From the NCBI GenBank assembly GCA_021648365.1, contig JAKISY010000036.1:1-39562 (forward strand): DNA of 39,562 nucleotides, written 5' to 3'. A program made the position numbers and the translations under genes. This DNA is from Verrucomicrobiales bacterium (GTDB lineage: Bacteria > Verrucomicrobiota > Verrucomicrobiia > Verrucomicrobiales > DEV007). The notes beneath the pieces were generated by a model. It was not told the origin of the DNA. It saw only the letters and a program-made list of their open reading frames with translations, and did no database searches. The stretch's first letter is position 1, and each line of letters begins with the position of its first letter. Shown here piece by piece: positions 16,686-25,749 of the stretch.

Positions 16686-17687
16686 TTATTTAGCAGCTTC
16701 TTGGTGGGCTTTTTTCATCACGCTTTCGATGGTGACGGGTTTTCCTCCTTGGCGTTTGCTTTCGTCGGCGGCTTCCATGAAAGCTAGGACTTGTAAGGTT
16801 TCGGCTTCGCTAACTGGCGGCTTTCCCGTTTTGAAGAATTTACCTATTTCGACGATGAGCGGGGCGTAGCCGTCAAAACCGCCGCCTTGAACCACGCCTT
16901 TGGTGCCGAATACCGTCGCACCGTAACCGCGTTTGCCAGCACGGATGCCTCGATAAGTGCCAATGCGTCCGCCGTCCCAGATGCCGACGGCGACATCGGT
17001 GCCTTCGGTGTGGATGCGGGTGACTGATTGACAGCCTTGTCCCATGATGGTGAACAGCGGCTCGACGCCGTGGATGCCATACCAGAAAAAGTCGGGGTGA
17101 TTGGGTTCTGTTTTGCAGGGGCTGTAAACCTCGGCGCCGATGATGTCACCGAGTTTGGGGTCTTTGTGGATGTCGATGGCGCCCTTGGCGTATCTCAGCG
17201 AGGAGCTGGTGAACACGGGGACCTTTTTGGCTTCTGCAAGGCGGTAGATTTTGAGAGCGTCAGATACAGAGGCGGCAATAGGTTTGTCGATGTAGAGAGT
17301 CTTGCCTGCTTCGATCACAGGGATCGCTTGTTGCAAATGAGTACGACCATCGATGCTAAGAATCATCACCACGTCTGATTTTTTGATCAGGGCATCGATG
17401 GAGTCCACCATTTCAACACCGAGCTTCTCCATCGGTTCGCGGGCTTTGGCGAGCAGTTCGACGCTTTGCGGGATATCCGGACTGCCGGCAGGAAAGGCGG
17501 CGACGATGGTCATGTCGGCGAGTTCACCTTCGGCTTTCGGGTCATTGATGAGCTTGGTCCAGGACGGCGCGTGGGCATCGATGCCGATGATGCCGACTTT
17601 GATCGGGGCTTTTTTGTCTTGGGCCTGAGTTTGCAGGGTGATCAGGGCAAAGCTGACGATGAGAAGTTTGAATAGGGATTTTTTCAT
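16686..17687 (-). CDS. Secreted Gfo/Idh/MocA-family oxidoreductase
   Basis: A 333-residue protein with a signal peptide (KKSLFKLLIVSFALITLQTQAQ). The N-terminal Rossmann fold begins IKVGIIGID, a variant of the usual GxGxxG; KTLYIDKPIAAS carries the conserved family lysine (EKP-like), and a C-terminal sugar-oxidoreductase part follows. These enzymes oxidise or reduce sugars and polyols with NAD(P). Exported members are common in Verrucomicrobiota and Planctomycetota, but their cofactor supply outside the cytoplasm is unexplained. Its 3' end is 42 bases from the DUF3817 start and carries a hairpin repeat in between. The 105-base gap upstream of it, toward the glucosidase, holds nothing recognised. 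Confidence 0.85.
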   Translation of the reverse strand: MKKSLFKLLIVSFALITLQTQAQDKKAPIKVGIIGIDAHAPSWTKLINDPKAEGELADMTIVAAFPAGSPDIPQSVELLAKAREPMEKLGVEMVDSIDALIKKSDVVMILSIDGRTHLQQAIPVIEAGKTLYIDKPIAASVSDALKIYRLAEAKKVPVFTSSSLRYAKGAIDIHKDPKLGDIIGAEVYSPCKTEPNHPDFFWYGIHGVEPLFTIMGQGCQSVTRIHTEGTDVAVGIWDGGRIGTYRGIRAGKRGYGATVFGTKGVVQGGGFDGYAPLIVEIGKFFKTGKPPVSEAETLQVLAFMEAADESKRQGGKPVTIESVMKKAHQEAAK

Positions 17688-17792
17688 GATGCTTACTTTT
17701 CAGTAAAGGCGTGGCGCGAATTTTCAAGTAGGAATCAGGGTGGGGCGGTGAGTGGCGAGCTTGATCTGCATAGTTCCATCGACTAGATCCAT

Positions 17793-20420
17793 CTAATGAT
17801 TGCCTTTCCTGATTAGGCGGCTTATTAGCGCAGTCCATCCTGTTTGGTGGCTAGCACCTAGACCTTCGCCGGTTTCGGCATTGAAATATTCGTAAAAAAG
17901 AACTAGATCCTGTTCTGGGGTCTCTTTACAGCGGTGCAATTCTGATTGTCCGTGGGCGGGGCGAGAACCGCTTGTCGGATCAATCTGGAACAAGCGACGC
18001 AATCGTTCGCCGAGCAGTCTTGCAGCTTCAGCGAGAGTGACTTCATTGCCCGATCCAGTGGGGAATTCCACTTTGAAATCATCACCATAAAAGTGGTGAT
18101 ACCTTTCCAGTGCTTCGATGATGAGATAGTTGATCGGAAACCAGATAGGTCCGCGCCAATTAGAGTTGCCGCCGAACATGGGGGAATCGGATTCTCCAGG
18201 GGTGTAGGCGACGGAATGGGTGCCGTTCTCCATGGTTACGGTGAAGGGGTTTTTTTCGTGAAATTTGGAAAGGGAGCGAATGCCGAAAGGGGACAGGAAT
18301 TCGTTTTCGTCAAACAGGTATTTTAAAATCGAGCGAAATCGATCAAGCGGACAGACCGAGAGCAAACGCATTTTTCCATCTTCGCTGATAGACGAGACGG
18401 AGTCGGCTAAATGGGGGCGGTATTTGAGAAACCAATTGGTGCGTTTATTGAATCCGGTGAGCTTGCTGATTTTATCCTGATCGAGAATTTCGACGGCAAT
18501 GAGCGGTAGTAAACCAACTAGGGAGCGAACCTTCAGTGGTTGGCGGGTGTTTTTGATGGTAAGCCAATCATAGTAGAAGCCGTCCTCTTCGCACCACAAG
18601 CCGTCGTAACGACCGTGTCCGTTGATTGCTAGCGTGATGGTGGCGTAGTGTTCGAAAAATTTTGATGCCAAATCTTCGTAGGCGACGTCGTCCTCGGCGA
18701 GTTCCAGTGCCATCGAGAGCATGGTGGTGCAATAGGATGCCATCCACGCGGTGCCATCGGCCTGCTCCAGTGCGGCGCCATAGGGCAGGCCGTGAGATCG
18801 GTCAAACACTCCAATATTGTCCAACCCGAGAAATCCTCCAGCAAAAACATTTTTACCATTAGGGTCTTTGCGGTTGACCCACCAGGTGAAATTGATCAAC
18901 AATTTTTTAAAAGAAGATGCGAGAAAGGCAAGGTCACGGTGATGGCGATTTTGTGCGATTTTGTAAACTCGCCACACGCCCCAAGCGTGCACAGGGGGAT
19001 TAACGTCGGAAAAATTCCACTCGTAAGCCGGCAGTTGCCCATTGGGGTGCATGTACCACTCGCGAAGAAATAGGCTTAGTTGGTGTTTGGCAAAATGGGG
19101 GTCGATCTCCGCCATCGGAAGCATGTGAAATGCTAAATCCCAGGCAGCATACCAGGGGTACTCCCATTTATCGGGCATGGAGATGACGTCGCGATTAAAA
19201 AGATGATTCCATTGGTTGTTCCTGCCTTTTCTCCGAGCGAGAGGAGCGGGATTTGTGGGGTCTCCATCGAGCCAGTCGTTGATGATGAAGTGGTAGAACT
19301 GTTTCGACCACAGCAGCCCGGCAAAAGCCTGGCGCATGATCAGTTTTTCTCCGGCGGGGATGTTGTCTGGGATTCTCGACTGATAAAATTGATCGGCTTC
19401 TTCGCGGCGCGTTTTGACAATGGTGGAAAAGTTTTCTCCAAACAACGCGTCGGGAGCTGGCGCGCCCTCACATCGAGTTAGGCGCATACGAAGCACTGCG
19501 GTTTTTCCTGATTCGATTTTGCAACGGTAATAACCAGCTGATTTACTTCCTTTTTTGTCCGAGCGCAGGGCGTTTTTTTCATCGGTCAGCAGGTGACGGG
19601 AAAAGGCATCTTTGCGATGGGTTTCGTTATCGGTGAACCACAGTTCGGGTTGCTCTTCAAATGCCAATTGGTAAGCAGGCAGTTGTTCGTGCTCGGTTTC
19701 GAGGAAGCCGTGTTTGTTCAGTCGAATCTCTGGTCGAGCCGTCATGTCTTCTCCCTCGCGTCCCCATGACCAGGTGTTGCGAAACCAGAGCGTGGGCAGT
19801 AGCACCAGTGGGGCGGTTTCCGGACCGCGGTTGGTGGCTCTGATCTCGATCAAAAGGTCTTCGGGACCAGCTTTACTATAAATCGTCTCGACATCAAAGA
19901 ATCGGTTTTCGGAAAAAATCCCAGTATCTTCGATTTCGTATTCCGGAGCGAGCCGATCTAGCTGCTTGTTTTTGGTGATGATTTCTTGATAGGGGAATTT
20001 GCGTTGCGGGTATTTGTAAAGACTACGGGCAAAAGAATGCGTTGGGGTCGAGTCGAGGTAGTAATACAACTCTTTGACATCTTCCCCATGGTTTCCCTCG
20101 TGGTTGGTCAGTCCGAAGAGTCGTTCTTTGAGGATTTCATCCTGTTCATTCCAGAGCGTGACGGAAAAACAGAGTTGTCCGTGTCGATCAGACCAGCCCA
20201 TCAATCCGTCTTCACCCCAACGATAGGCACGTATTCCTGCCTGCTCGCGCGGGAACGATTCCCATGCGGTACCATTCTCTGAGTAGTCTTCTCTCACCGT
20301 TCCCCATTGACGCTCAGAAAGGTAGGGACCCCAAAGTTTCCAGTTGCTTCGTTTGATCGGGTCATTAGCGATGCGAAGAGACTCTGGGTCGTTAGCGGGA
20401 ATTGGGTGATGAACAGGCAT
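17793..20420 (-). CDS. GH63-like glucosidase
   Basis: An 875-residue protein of the bacterial 'glucosidase' group related to mannosyl-oligosaccharide glucosidase (GH63 clan), expected to release glucose from alpha-glucosides. Motifs remembered from the family include RWGPYLSERQWGTVREDYS, RLFGLTNHEGNHGEDVKE, LDSTPTHSF, YPWYAAWDLAFH, GVFDRSHGLP and NWRGPIWFPINYL. There is no signal peptide, so it is probably cytosolic. I chose the ATG at 20420 because the family match begins shortly after it; the frame stays open 48 codons further upstream with no matching sequence. It is divergent from the isochorismatase–ThuA gene across a 378-base gap that holds a decayed repeat copy. Confidence 0.85.
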   Translation of the reverse strand: MPVHHPIPANDPESLRIANDPIKRSNWKLWGPYLSERQWGTVREDYSENGTAWESFPREQAGIRAYRWGEDGLMGWSDRHGQLCFSVTLWNEQDEILKERLFGLTNHEGNHGEDVKELYYYLDSTPTHSFARSLYKYPQRKFPYQEIITKNKQLDRLAPEYEIEDTGIFSENRFFDVETIYSKAGPEDLLIEIRATNRGPETAPLVLLPTLWFRNTWSWGREGEDMTARPEIRLNKHGFLETEHEQLPAYQLAFEEQPELWFTDNETHRKDAFSRHLLTDEKNALRSDKKGSKSAGYYRCKIESGKTAVLRMRLTRCEGAPAPDALFGENFSTIVKTRREEADQFYQSRIPDNIPAGEKLIMRQAFAGLLWSKQFYHFIINDWLDGDPTNPAPLARRKGRNNQWNHLFNRDVISMPDKWEYPWYAAWDLAFHMLPMAEIDPHFAKHQLSLFLREWYMHPNGQLPAYEWNFSDVNPPVHAWGVWRVYKIAQNRHHRDLAFLASSFKKLLINFTWWVNRKDPNGKNVFAGGFLGLDNIGVFDRSHGLPYGAALEQADGTAWMASYCTTMLSMALELAEDDVAYEDLASKFFEHYATITLAINGHGRYDGLWCEEDGFYYDWLTIKNTRQPLKVRSLVGLLPLIAVEILDQDKISKLTGFNKRTNWFLKYRPHLADSVSSISEDGKMRLLSVCPLDRFRSILKYLFDENEFLSPFGIRSLSKFHEKNPFTVTMENGTHSVAYTPGESDSPMFGGNSNWRGPIWFPINYLIIEALERYHHFYGDDFKVEFPTGSGNEVTLAEAARLLGERLRRLFQIDPTSGSRPAHGQSELHRCKETPEQDLVLFYEYFNAETGEGLGASHQTGWTALISRLIRKGNH

Positions 20421-20541
20421 AATGTATCGGGTAGGATGCAACAGTTTGGTGAAATTGCATTCACCATTTTGTGGGCGCATAAATTGCCTTGTAACTATGG
20501 ATGCCGATGATGGTGAACGCTCTTTTGCGGGTGGTGGAACC

Positions 20542-20730
20542 GTGATGGGAAGAACAGCTTGCAACGCTGCATCATATTAAATGACTAGCTGGACAGGAGA
20601 CGATTTTGATTTAGCTTAATGGGTAACTGTGTTTTGTCTTTTTCAAAAATCACTTATAAATCCCTTATGTTTGCTGCTGGAATGAAATGCAATGAGCTTC
20701 ACGTAACTGAAGTCGCGCAGTCTCGACCCG
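20542..20730 (+). pseudogene. Decayed copy of the DUF2237 upstream region and 5' end
   Basis: This stretch aligns with 22374–22552. Shared are the hairpin (ACAGCTTGCA), AATGAC.(A/T)GCTGGACAGG, CGATTT.GATTTAG, CTTTTTCAAAAAT, GCTGGAATGAAAT and CAGTCTCGA.CCG. In the second copy the last part encodes the start of the intact DUF2237 gene. Here it reads AGMKCNELHVTEVAQSRPEG, a scrambled relative of AGMKYNVLGTELKPCSLDP. It is a non-functional remnant that also forms the leader region of the isochorismatase–ThuA gene. Confidence 0.75.
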
Positions 20731-20798
20731 AGGGCGACACCGAAGGTGGTATTGGAAGCGACCTAATTTTTTACTTAAATGAGACTATGTTGATTCCA

Positions 20799-22376
20799 AT
20801 GAAAATAACGATAAGACTTTTTTTATTAGCCGGGTGTTTTGTCACTATGTTGTCAGTGGCTGATGCTGAAACTCTTACTCTATCCACCCGCAGTCGGATA
20901 GAGGCGTCGAAGTGGGTGGTGCCTGAATTGCAGCACACGAAGTTGCCTGTGCCTACGCCTGTTGGGAAATTTGTCACGGAATACATGACTGCCAAGTGGG
21001 AGGCGGGGAAGACGGCGATCATTGTCTGCGATATGTGGGATACGCTGCGTAACAAGGTCAGTGCCGACAGGGTGGCGGAAATGGCGCCTCGCATGAATGA
21101 GGTGCTTGAGGCTGCTAGGGCGAAGGGGGTTCTCATCGTGCATGCACCGAGTGGCACGATGGATTTTTATAAGGATACGCCGCAACGTGCGCGCTGTGTG
21201 GATGCGCCTGCTGTTGAAACGAAGCTTCCGCTCAAATGGAATCATTTGGATGAAAAGCGTGAGGCGGCTTTGCCGATTGATGACTCGGATGGTGGTTGGG
21301 AGGGGGAAACCCAGCATGGCACTAAGCCGCAAACCCGTCAACATCCGGCGATTGTGATTCATCCCGATGATGCCATTGGGGATGGCAAGGGGGTGTATTA
21401 TTTGCTCAAACAGCGGGGGATCAAAAACGTGATATTGATGGGGGTGCATACGAATATGTGTGTGCTGGGGCGTCCCTTTGGGATTCGTCAGTTGAGCTAT
21501 GAGGGCATGAATGTGATGCTGATGCGTGACATGACGGATAGTTTATACAATCCGCAGATGGAGCCTAAGGTGAATCACTTTCGTGGCACGGAGATGGTGG
21601 TGGAGCATATCGAGAAATACTGGTGTCCGACTTTGACCAGTAGTGATTTCATTAACAAACCAGCTTTTCGATTTGCTGGTGACAAACGACCTCATGTGAT
21701 CTTCATGGTGAGTGATGATCATTATCATGCGGACAAGTTGATGCCGGAGCTTGCGCAATGGTTGAGGGAGACACAAAATCTGCAGGTGACGGTGCTGCAT
21801 GGGCAGGGGAAGCACAGCATTCCGGGTATGGTGAATTTAAAAACTGCGGATGCGGTGGTGGTTTATGTGAGACGTTTGGGGTTGGCTGTTGAGCAGATGA
21901 AGGCTTTGCAGGCGTATGTGGCTGCTGGCAAACCTATCCTAGGTCTGCGCACGGCTAATCATGCTTTTAAGATGAATCTGAAAAATCCAAAGGGCTTTCA
22001 AGTGCCAGCAGGTCAAATGGAGTGGGTGGAGTTTGATGGTGAGATATTAGGTGGTAATTATCATAATCACGGTCCTAATGAGGCGGGGACGGATGTCAAG
22101 AACGTGGTATCGGATCATCCGGTGATGAAGAAGGTGGAGCCGAGCGCTTGGCACAGCACGGGGTCTTTGTATATGACGCAACCGCTTGCCAAGGATGCTA
22201 CACTGTTGATGACAGGAGGTATCAAAGCAGAGGTGGAGCCTTTGACTTGGGTGAGAGGGAAAGTGGCGGGGCGTGGCAAGGTGTTTTACACGGGTTTGGG
22301 GCATCCTGATGATTTTAAGGTGCCTGCTTTCCGTCAATTGATGGTGAATGCGATTGAGTGGGCGGTGGAGAAGTGA
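20799..22376 (+). CDS. Exported isochorismatase-like hydrolase fused to a ThuA-like domain
   Basis: A 525-residue protein with a signal peptide (KITIRLFLLAGCFVTMLSVADA). Residues about 60–275 are a cysteine-hydrolase (isochorismatase-like) domain: Asp78 in IIVCDMWD and the nucleophile Cys221 in GVHTNMCVLGRPFG. Residues about 290–525 resemble ThuA/trehalose-utilisation domains, a glutamine amidotransferase-like fold (HVIFMVSDDHYHADK, VTVLHGQGKHSI, GKPILGLRTANHAF, GKVFYTGLGH). The pairing occurs in Verrucomicrobiota/Planctomycetota; the substrate is unknown. I use ATG 20799; ATG 20787 is also possible, and the longer open frame upstream is repeat sequence. The gene sits between two diverged direct repeats and may have arrived as a cassette. 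Confidence 0.8.
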   Translation: MKITIRLFLLAGCFVTMLSVADAETLTLSTRSRIEASKWVVPELQHTKLPVPTPVGKFVTEYMTAKWEAGKTAIIVCDMWDTLRNKVSADRVAEMAPRMNEVLEAARAKGVLIVHAPSGTMDFYKDTPQRARCVDAPAVETKLPLKWNHLDEKREAALPIDDSDGGWEGETQHGTKPQTRQHPAIVIHPDDAIGDGKGVYYLLKQRGIKNVILMGVHTNMCVLGRPFGIRQLSYEGMNVMLMRDMTDSLYNPQMEPKVNHFRGTEMVVEHIEKYWCPTLTSSDFINKPAFRFAGDKRPHVIFMVSDDHYHADKLMPELAQWLRETQNLQVTVLHGQGKHSIPGMVNLKTADAVVVYVRRLGLAVEQMKALQAYVAAGKPILGLRTANHAFKMNLKNPKGFQVPAGQMEWVEFDGEILGGNYHNHGPNEAGTDVKNVVSDHPVMKKVEPSAWHSTGSLYMTQPLAKDATLLMTGGIKAEVEPLTWVRGKVAGRGKVFYTGLGHPDDFKVPAFRQLMVNAIEWAVEK

Positions 22377-22552
22377 TGAGGAGAACAGCTTGCAAAGCTG
22401 TATCACATTGAATGACTTGCTGGACAGGGGGCGATTTCGATTTAGTTTAGGTGGTCTCTGTTTTTTATCTTTTTCAAAAATTAATCATGTCTGATGCTGG
22501 AATGAAATACAATGTGCTCGGCACGGAACTGAAGCCGTGCAGTCTCGATCCG
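22374..22552 (+). repeat. Direct repeat copy 2 (includes DUF2237 leader and 5' end)
   Basis: Counterpart of 20542–20730, roughly 70–75% identical by eye. It starts over the stop codon of the isochorismatase–ThuA gene and runs into the intact DUF2237 gene. Because this copy is attached to an intact gene, it is probably the parent. Confidence 0.75.
22385..22401. repeat. Hairpin repeat family 2, second copy
   Basis: ACAGCTT (22385–22391), loop GCA, AAGCTGT (22395–22401). Compared with the copy at 16661–16679 the stem pair G–C has become C–G on both sides, so pairing is preserved. The counterpart at 20554–20570 has lost some pairing. Confidence 0.6.
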
Positions 22553-22876
22553 GTGACGGGTTTTTATCGCACGGGGGCTTGTCAGGTGGGGCCGGAGGAT
22601 GTGGGCTGCCATGCGGTGTGCATCATGGCGACAGAGGAGTTTTTGATTTTTTCTAAGCGCTCTGGCAATGATTTGTCAACGCCGATGCCGCAGTTTGGTT
22701 TTGCTGGCTTGAAAGCGGGGGATCGCTGGTGTCTGTGTGCGTCGCGCTGGAAAGATGCGCTGGATGCGGGAGCTGCGCCGATGGTGGTGTTGGAGGCGAC
22801 GAGCATGGCGGCGCTGGATCATGTGTCGCGCTCGGTGTTGGAGGAATACGCGGTGGAGGATGCTTCAGTGGGGTGA
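22487..22876 (+). CDS. DUF2237 family protein
   Basis: A 129-residue soluble protein of the DUF2237 family, function unknown. The hallmark blocks are visible: NVLGTELKPCSLDPVTGFYRTG, GPEDVGCHAVC.MATEEFL.FS, GNDLSTP.P.FGF.GLK.GDRWCLCA.RW, and AP.VVLEAT near the end. The Cys residues are conserved in the family. I take ATG 22487 (MSDAGMKYNV); ATG 22502 is a good alternative because homologues begin close to NVLG. The 3' end runs up to the helicase gene. The first ~65 bases are duplicated, in decayed form, near 20665–20730. Confidence 0.9.
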   Translation: MSDAGMKYNVLGTELKPCSLDPVTGFYRTGACQVGPEDVGCHAVCIMATEEFLIFSKRSGNDLSTPMPQFGFAGLKAGDRWCLCASRWKDALDAGAAPMVVLEATSMAALDHVSRSVLEEYAVEDASVG

Positions 22877-22895
22877 TGAACGAAGGTCTGAGACA

Positions 22896-25613
22896 TTGAA
22901 TCAAGAAGAGTTAGGAGAGTATCTGCGTCAGGGGGACTGGCGGGGGTTGTTTGATGGCGGGGCTTTGAGTCGGGGGGCGAAGGCGGCACGGGGGAGGTCG
23001 GTGAGTCAGGTGCGGGCGGAGGTGCTGGATACGGGGGATGTGGAGATCGCTGCTGTGGTGATGGAGAAAAGTGGGCGAGAGTTTCAGCCGTTGGTGGTGG
23101 TGTGGCAGGAGGGTGAGCAGTGGTGTTGCGAGGGGGAGTGTGCTTGTGGGGCGGGGACTCATTGCGATCATACGGCGGCGGTTTTGGAGTATTTGGCGGG
23201 AAAAAATGAGGCTCGACTGGGTATTGCTTTTGGTGAATCTCCCCATGCGGAAAAGATGAGTCAGGGGCAGTTTTTGCAGGTAGCCGATGCGGCGGAAATT
23301 GAGTCAGTGGCGGATACGGAGGCGGGGGCTTGTTTTGTATTGAAGGTCGAGCGGCGGGGCGAGGGCGAGCGGCTGGCTTGGTTGCCGGAGGTGTTTGCGG
23401 TGGTGCGCGTTGTCTATGGGGGACATGAGGTGGATTTGGTGCCTGCGGGTAATGCGCCGCCGATTGTGACGGCTGAGGGTAAGGTTCACCGTGATCGGAT
23501 GGCGGAGATGCAGGCTTTGCAGATGCTTTATGCGATTGATCTGGTTCCGGGGGCGGAACAGCCGCCGCAGTCGTTGCGGAAGTTGCAGTTGCCTGCTCAG
23601 CAGGGAACTCTGTGGGCGCCGGATCGCAAGAAGTGGCCTGATGCGAAATTTTATTGGCAGCGTTTTTCCCATGAAGCGGCTCCGTCGCTGGAGCGGAGTG
23701 GGTGGCAGGTGGAATTTGCTCAACAGAGTGTGGTGAAGTCACTGGTGTTCCGCACGGAAACGTGGCGAGCGGAGATGGTTGAGGAGGGGCGCGGGTGGTT
23801 TCATTTGTCGGCGGGTTTTGAGGTGGATGGGGAGAAGCTAGAGTTGCAACCGATCCTGGCGGCTTTGGTGGAGAACCGTTTTCTGGAGGTGACGGAGGGC
23901 ATGTCTGATGATAGGGAGTTCATGATTTTTTTGCCTGACGGACGTGGCTTGGTCTTGCCGGTGGGGAGATTTCGTAGGATACTGGTGATGCTGGGGCAGT
24001 TGACGGAGTTTAACTTTACGGGAGGGACGATCAAGTTGAACAAGCTGGATGCGGCACTGTTGGCGGAGCAGGAGGATTTGGACGTGGAGGTGCCGCAGGA
24101 GATTGAGGACTTGGCGCTGCGGGTGGGAGATTTTGAAAAAATCGAGCCGGTGGAGGTTCCCGATGGCATGTTGGCGGACTTGCGTGATTACCAACTGCAG
24201 GGTTTTTATTGGATGCAGTTTTTGTGTCGCTTTGGGCTGAATGGGATTTTGGCGGATGATATGGGTTTGGGAAAAACGCTGCAGACGCTAACGCATATTC
24301 TGGCGGATAAGGTGTCAGGGAGAAGTGATGGTTTGCCGTGTTTGGTGATCGCACCAACTTCTGTGGTGGAAAATTGGCAGCGTGAGGCGGCGAAGTTTGC
24401 GCCGAGTTTGCGGGTGCTGGTGGTGCAGGGCAGTGCGCGTAGTCGCTTGTTTGGGCAGATGGCGAGTGCTGATATGGTGATGACTTCTTTTGCTTTGATT
24501 GCGCGGGATTTGGAAGTTTATGAACAACAGCGCTTTCACTTATTGGTGCTGGATGAGGCTCAGCATATTAAGAACCCAGCAGCTCAAGTGACGCGGGCGG
24601 TGGCTGCGTTGGATGCCAAGCACCGTTTGTGTTTGTCAGGAACACCTGTGGAGAATCATTTGGGTGAGTTGTGGTCGTTGATGAATTTTTTGATGCCGGG
24701 GTTTCTAGGCACTCAGGAGGGGTTCAATGAAAAATACCGTCAACCGATCGAGAAGAGTGGCAGTCAGGCGAAGAGTGAGGCTTTGGCGCGGCGGGTGATG
24801 CCCTTGATTCTGCGTCGCACTAAGCAGGAGGTGGCGACGGAGTTGCCGCCGAAGACGGAGATTATGCACTCGGTGGTTTTGAATGAGCAGCAGAAGGATC
24901 TCTATGAGACGGTGCGCTCGCTGATGGACAAGCAGGTGCGGCAGGCGATGGCTTTGCAGGGCAATGAGACGCAGATTGTGTTTCTGGATGCGCTGTTGAA
25001 GTTGCGACAGATTTGCTGTCACCCGGCTTTGTTGAAAGATGCGGATCGGCGTGCGCCTTCGGCGAAGTTTGAGTATTTGATTGAGTTGCTGGCTACTTTG
25101 CGAGAGGAGAAACACCGGGTGCTGATTTTTTCTCAGTTCACTTCGATGTTGAGTTTGATCGAAGAACATCTGGTGAAAGAGAAGGTGGCGTATTTGAAGC
25201 TGACGGGTGAAACTAAGCATCGGCAGATTTTAGTGGAACGGTTTCAGGGCGGGGAGGGTGAGGTGTTTCTGATCTCGCTGAAGGCTGGTGGGACGGGGCT
25301 GACTTTGACGGGGGCGGACAATGTGATTCACTATGATCCGTGGTGGAATCCGGCGGTGGAGAATCAGGCGACGGACAGGGCTTACCGTATTGGGCAGGAT
25401 AAGCCGGTCTTTGTGCACAAGCTGATTTGTAAAGATACGGTGGAGGAACGCATTCAGAAAATGCAGGCGAAGAAGGGGGACTTGGCGGATGATTTGTTGG
25501 CAGGGGCGGGGCGGTCCTTGAGTTTGACGCAGGAGACGCTGGGGGAGCTGCTGGGGGGAGGGGAGGAAAGCGTTGAACCGCAGATGTCGCAGATCAGCGC
25601 AGATGAAGAATAA
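22896..25613 (+). CDS. SWIM-domain SNF2-family DEAD/H helicase
   Basis: A 905-residue ATP-dependent DNA translocase of the SNF2/HepA type, probably acting in transcription recycling or DNA repair. An N-terminal SWIM zinc motif is visible (C82xC84…C90xH92). A helicase core follows: DDMGLGKT at 454–461, LLVLDEAQHIKN (Asp553), LSGTPVENHLGELWSL, then in the second lobe SQFTSMLSLIEEHL, LISLKAGGTGLTLTGADNVI, DPWWNPAVE and QATDRAYRIGQ. I chose TTG 22896, preceded by GAAGG with nine bases spacing; an ATG at 22860 would overlap the DUF2237 gene by 17 bases. The last 13 codons (VEPQMSQISADEE) are written in a dispersed intergenic repeat, so the C-terminus was probably altered by that element. Confidence 0.9.
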   Translation: MNQEELGEYLRQGDWRGLFDGGALSRGAKAARGRSVSQVRAEVLDTGDVEIAAVVMEKSGREFQPLVVVWQEGEQWCCEGECACGAGTHCDHTAAVLEYLAGKNEARLGIAFGESPHAEKMSQGQFLQVADAAEIESVADTEAGACFVLKVERRGEGERLAWLPEVFAVVRVVYGGHEVDLVPAGNAPPIVTAEGKVHRDRMAEMQALQMLYAIDLVPGAEQPPQSLRKLQLPAQQGTLWAPDRKKWPDAKFYWQRFSHEAAPSLERSGWQVEFAQQSVVKSLVFRTETWRAEMVEEGRGWFHLSAGFEVDGEKLELQPILAALVENRFLEVTEGMSDDREFMIFLPDGRGLVLPVGRFRRILVMLGQLTEFNFTGGTIKLNKLDAALLAEQEDLDVEVPQEIEDLALRVGDFEKIEPVEVPDGMLADLRDYQLQGFYWMQFLCRFGLNGILADDMGLGKTLQTLTHILADKVSGRSDGLPCLVIAPTSVVENWQREAAKFAPSLRVLVVQGSARSRLFGQMASADMVMTSFALIARDLEVYEQQRFHLLVLDEAQHIKNPAAQVTRAVAALDAKHRLCLSGTPVENHLGELWSLMNFLMPGFLGTQEGFNEKYRQPIEKSGSQAKSEALARRVMPLILRRTKQEVATELPPKTEIMHSVVLNEQQKDLYETVRSLMDKQVRQAMALQGNETQIVFLDALLKLRQICCHPALLKDADRRAPSAKFEYLIELLATLREEKHRVLIFSQFTSMLSLIEEHLVKEKVAYLKLTGETKHRQILVERFQGGEGEVFLISLKAGGTGLTLTGADNVIHYDPWWNPAVENQATDRAYRIGQDKPVFVHKLICKDTVEERIQKMQAKKGDLADDLLAGAGRSLSLTQETLGELLGGGEESVEPQMSQISADEE

Positions 25614-25614
25614 A
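25575..25614. repeat. Dispersed CGCAGAT repeat overlapping the helicase 3' end
   Basis: GAACCGCAGATG, CGCAGAT, CGCAGATGAAGAATAAA. A shorter relative lies at 39182–39212. Here it supplies the helicase stop codon (TAA at 25611–25613). It is followed by an AACTT(T/C)AACTT run resembling those at 1861–1890 and 2656–2680. Confidence 0.65.
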
Positions 25615-25749
25615 AACTTTAACTTCAACTTGAACTCTGTGTTGAGCGGGGAATTGGGATGAGAAGAGAGGATAGTCTTTGGATTAGTGATTTTGGCAGC
25701 CTGCCTCGGTGTTTAATTTACAGTGAGTTGCTTGTCTTGATCAAGCTAA

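Noticed and set aside
20619..20798. 60-residue N-terminal extension of the isochorismatase–ThuA protein
   Set aside because: It translates the decayed DUF2237 repeat and would bury the clear signal peptide that starts at 20799.
22737..22895. N-terminal extension of the SNF2 helicase
   Set aside because: The Arg/Trp-rich extension lies wholly within the DUF2237 gene in another frame and has no family resemblance.
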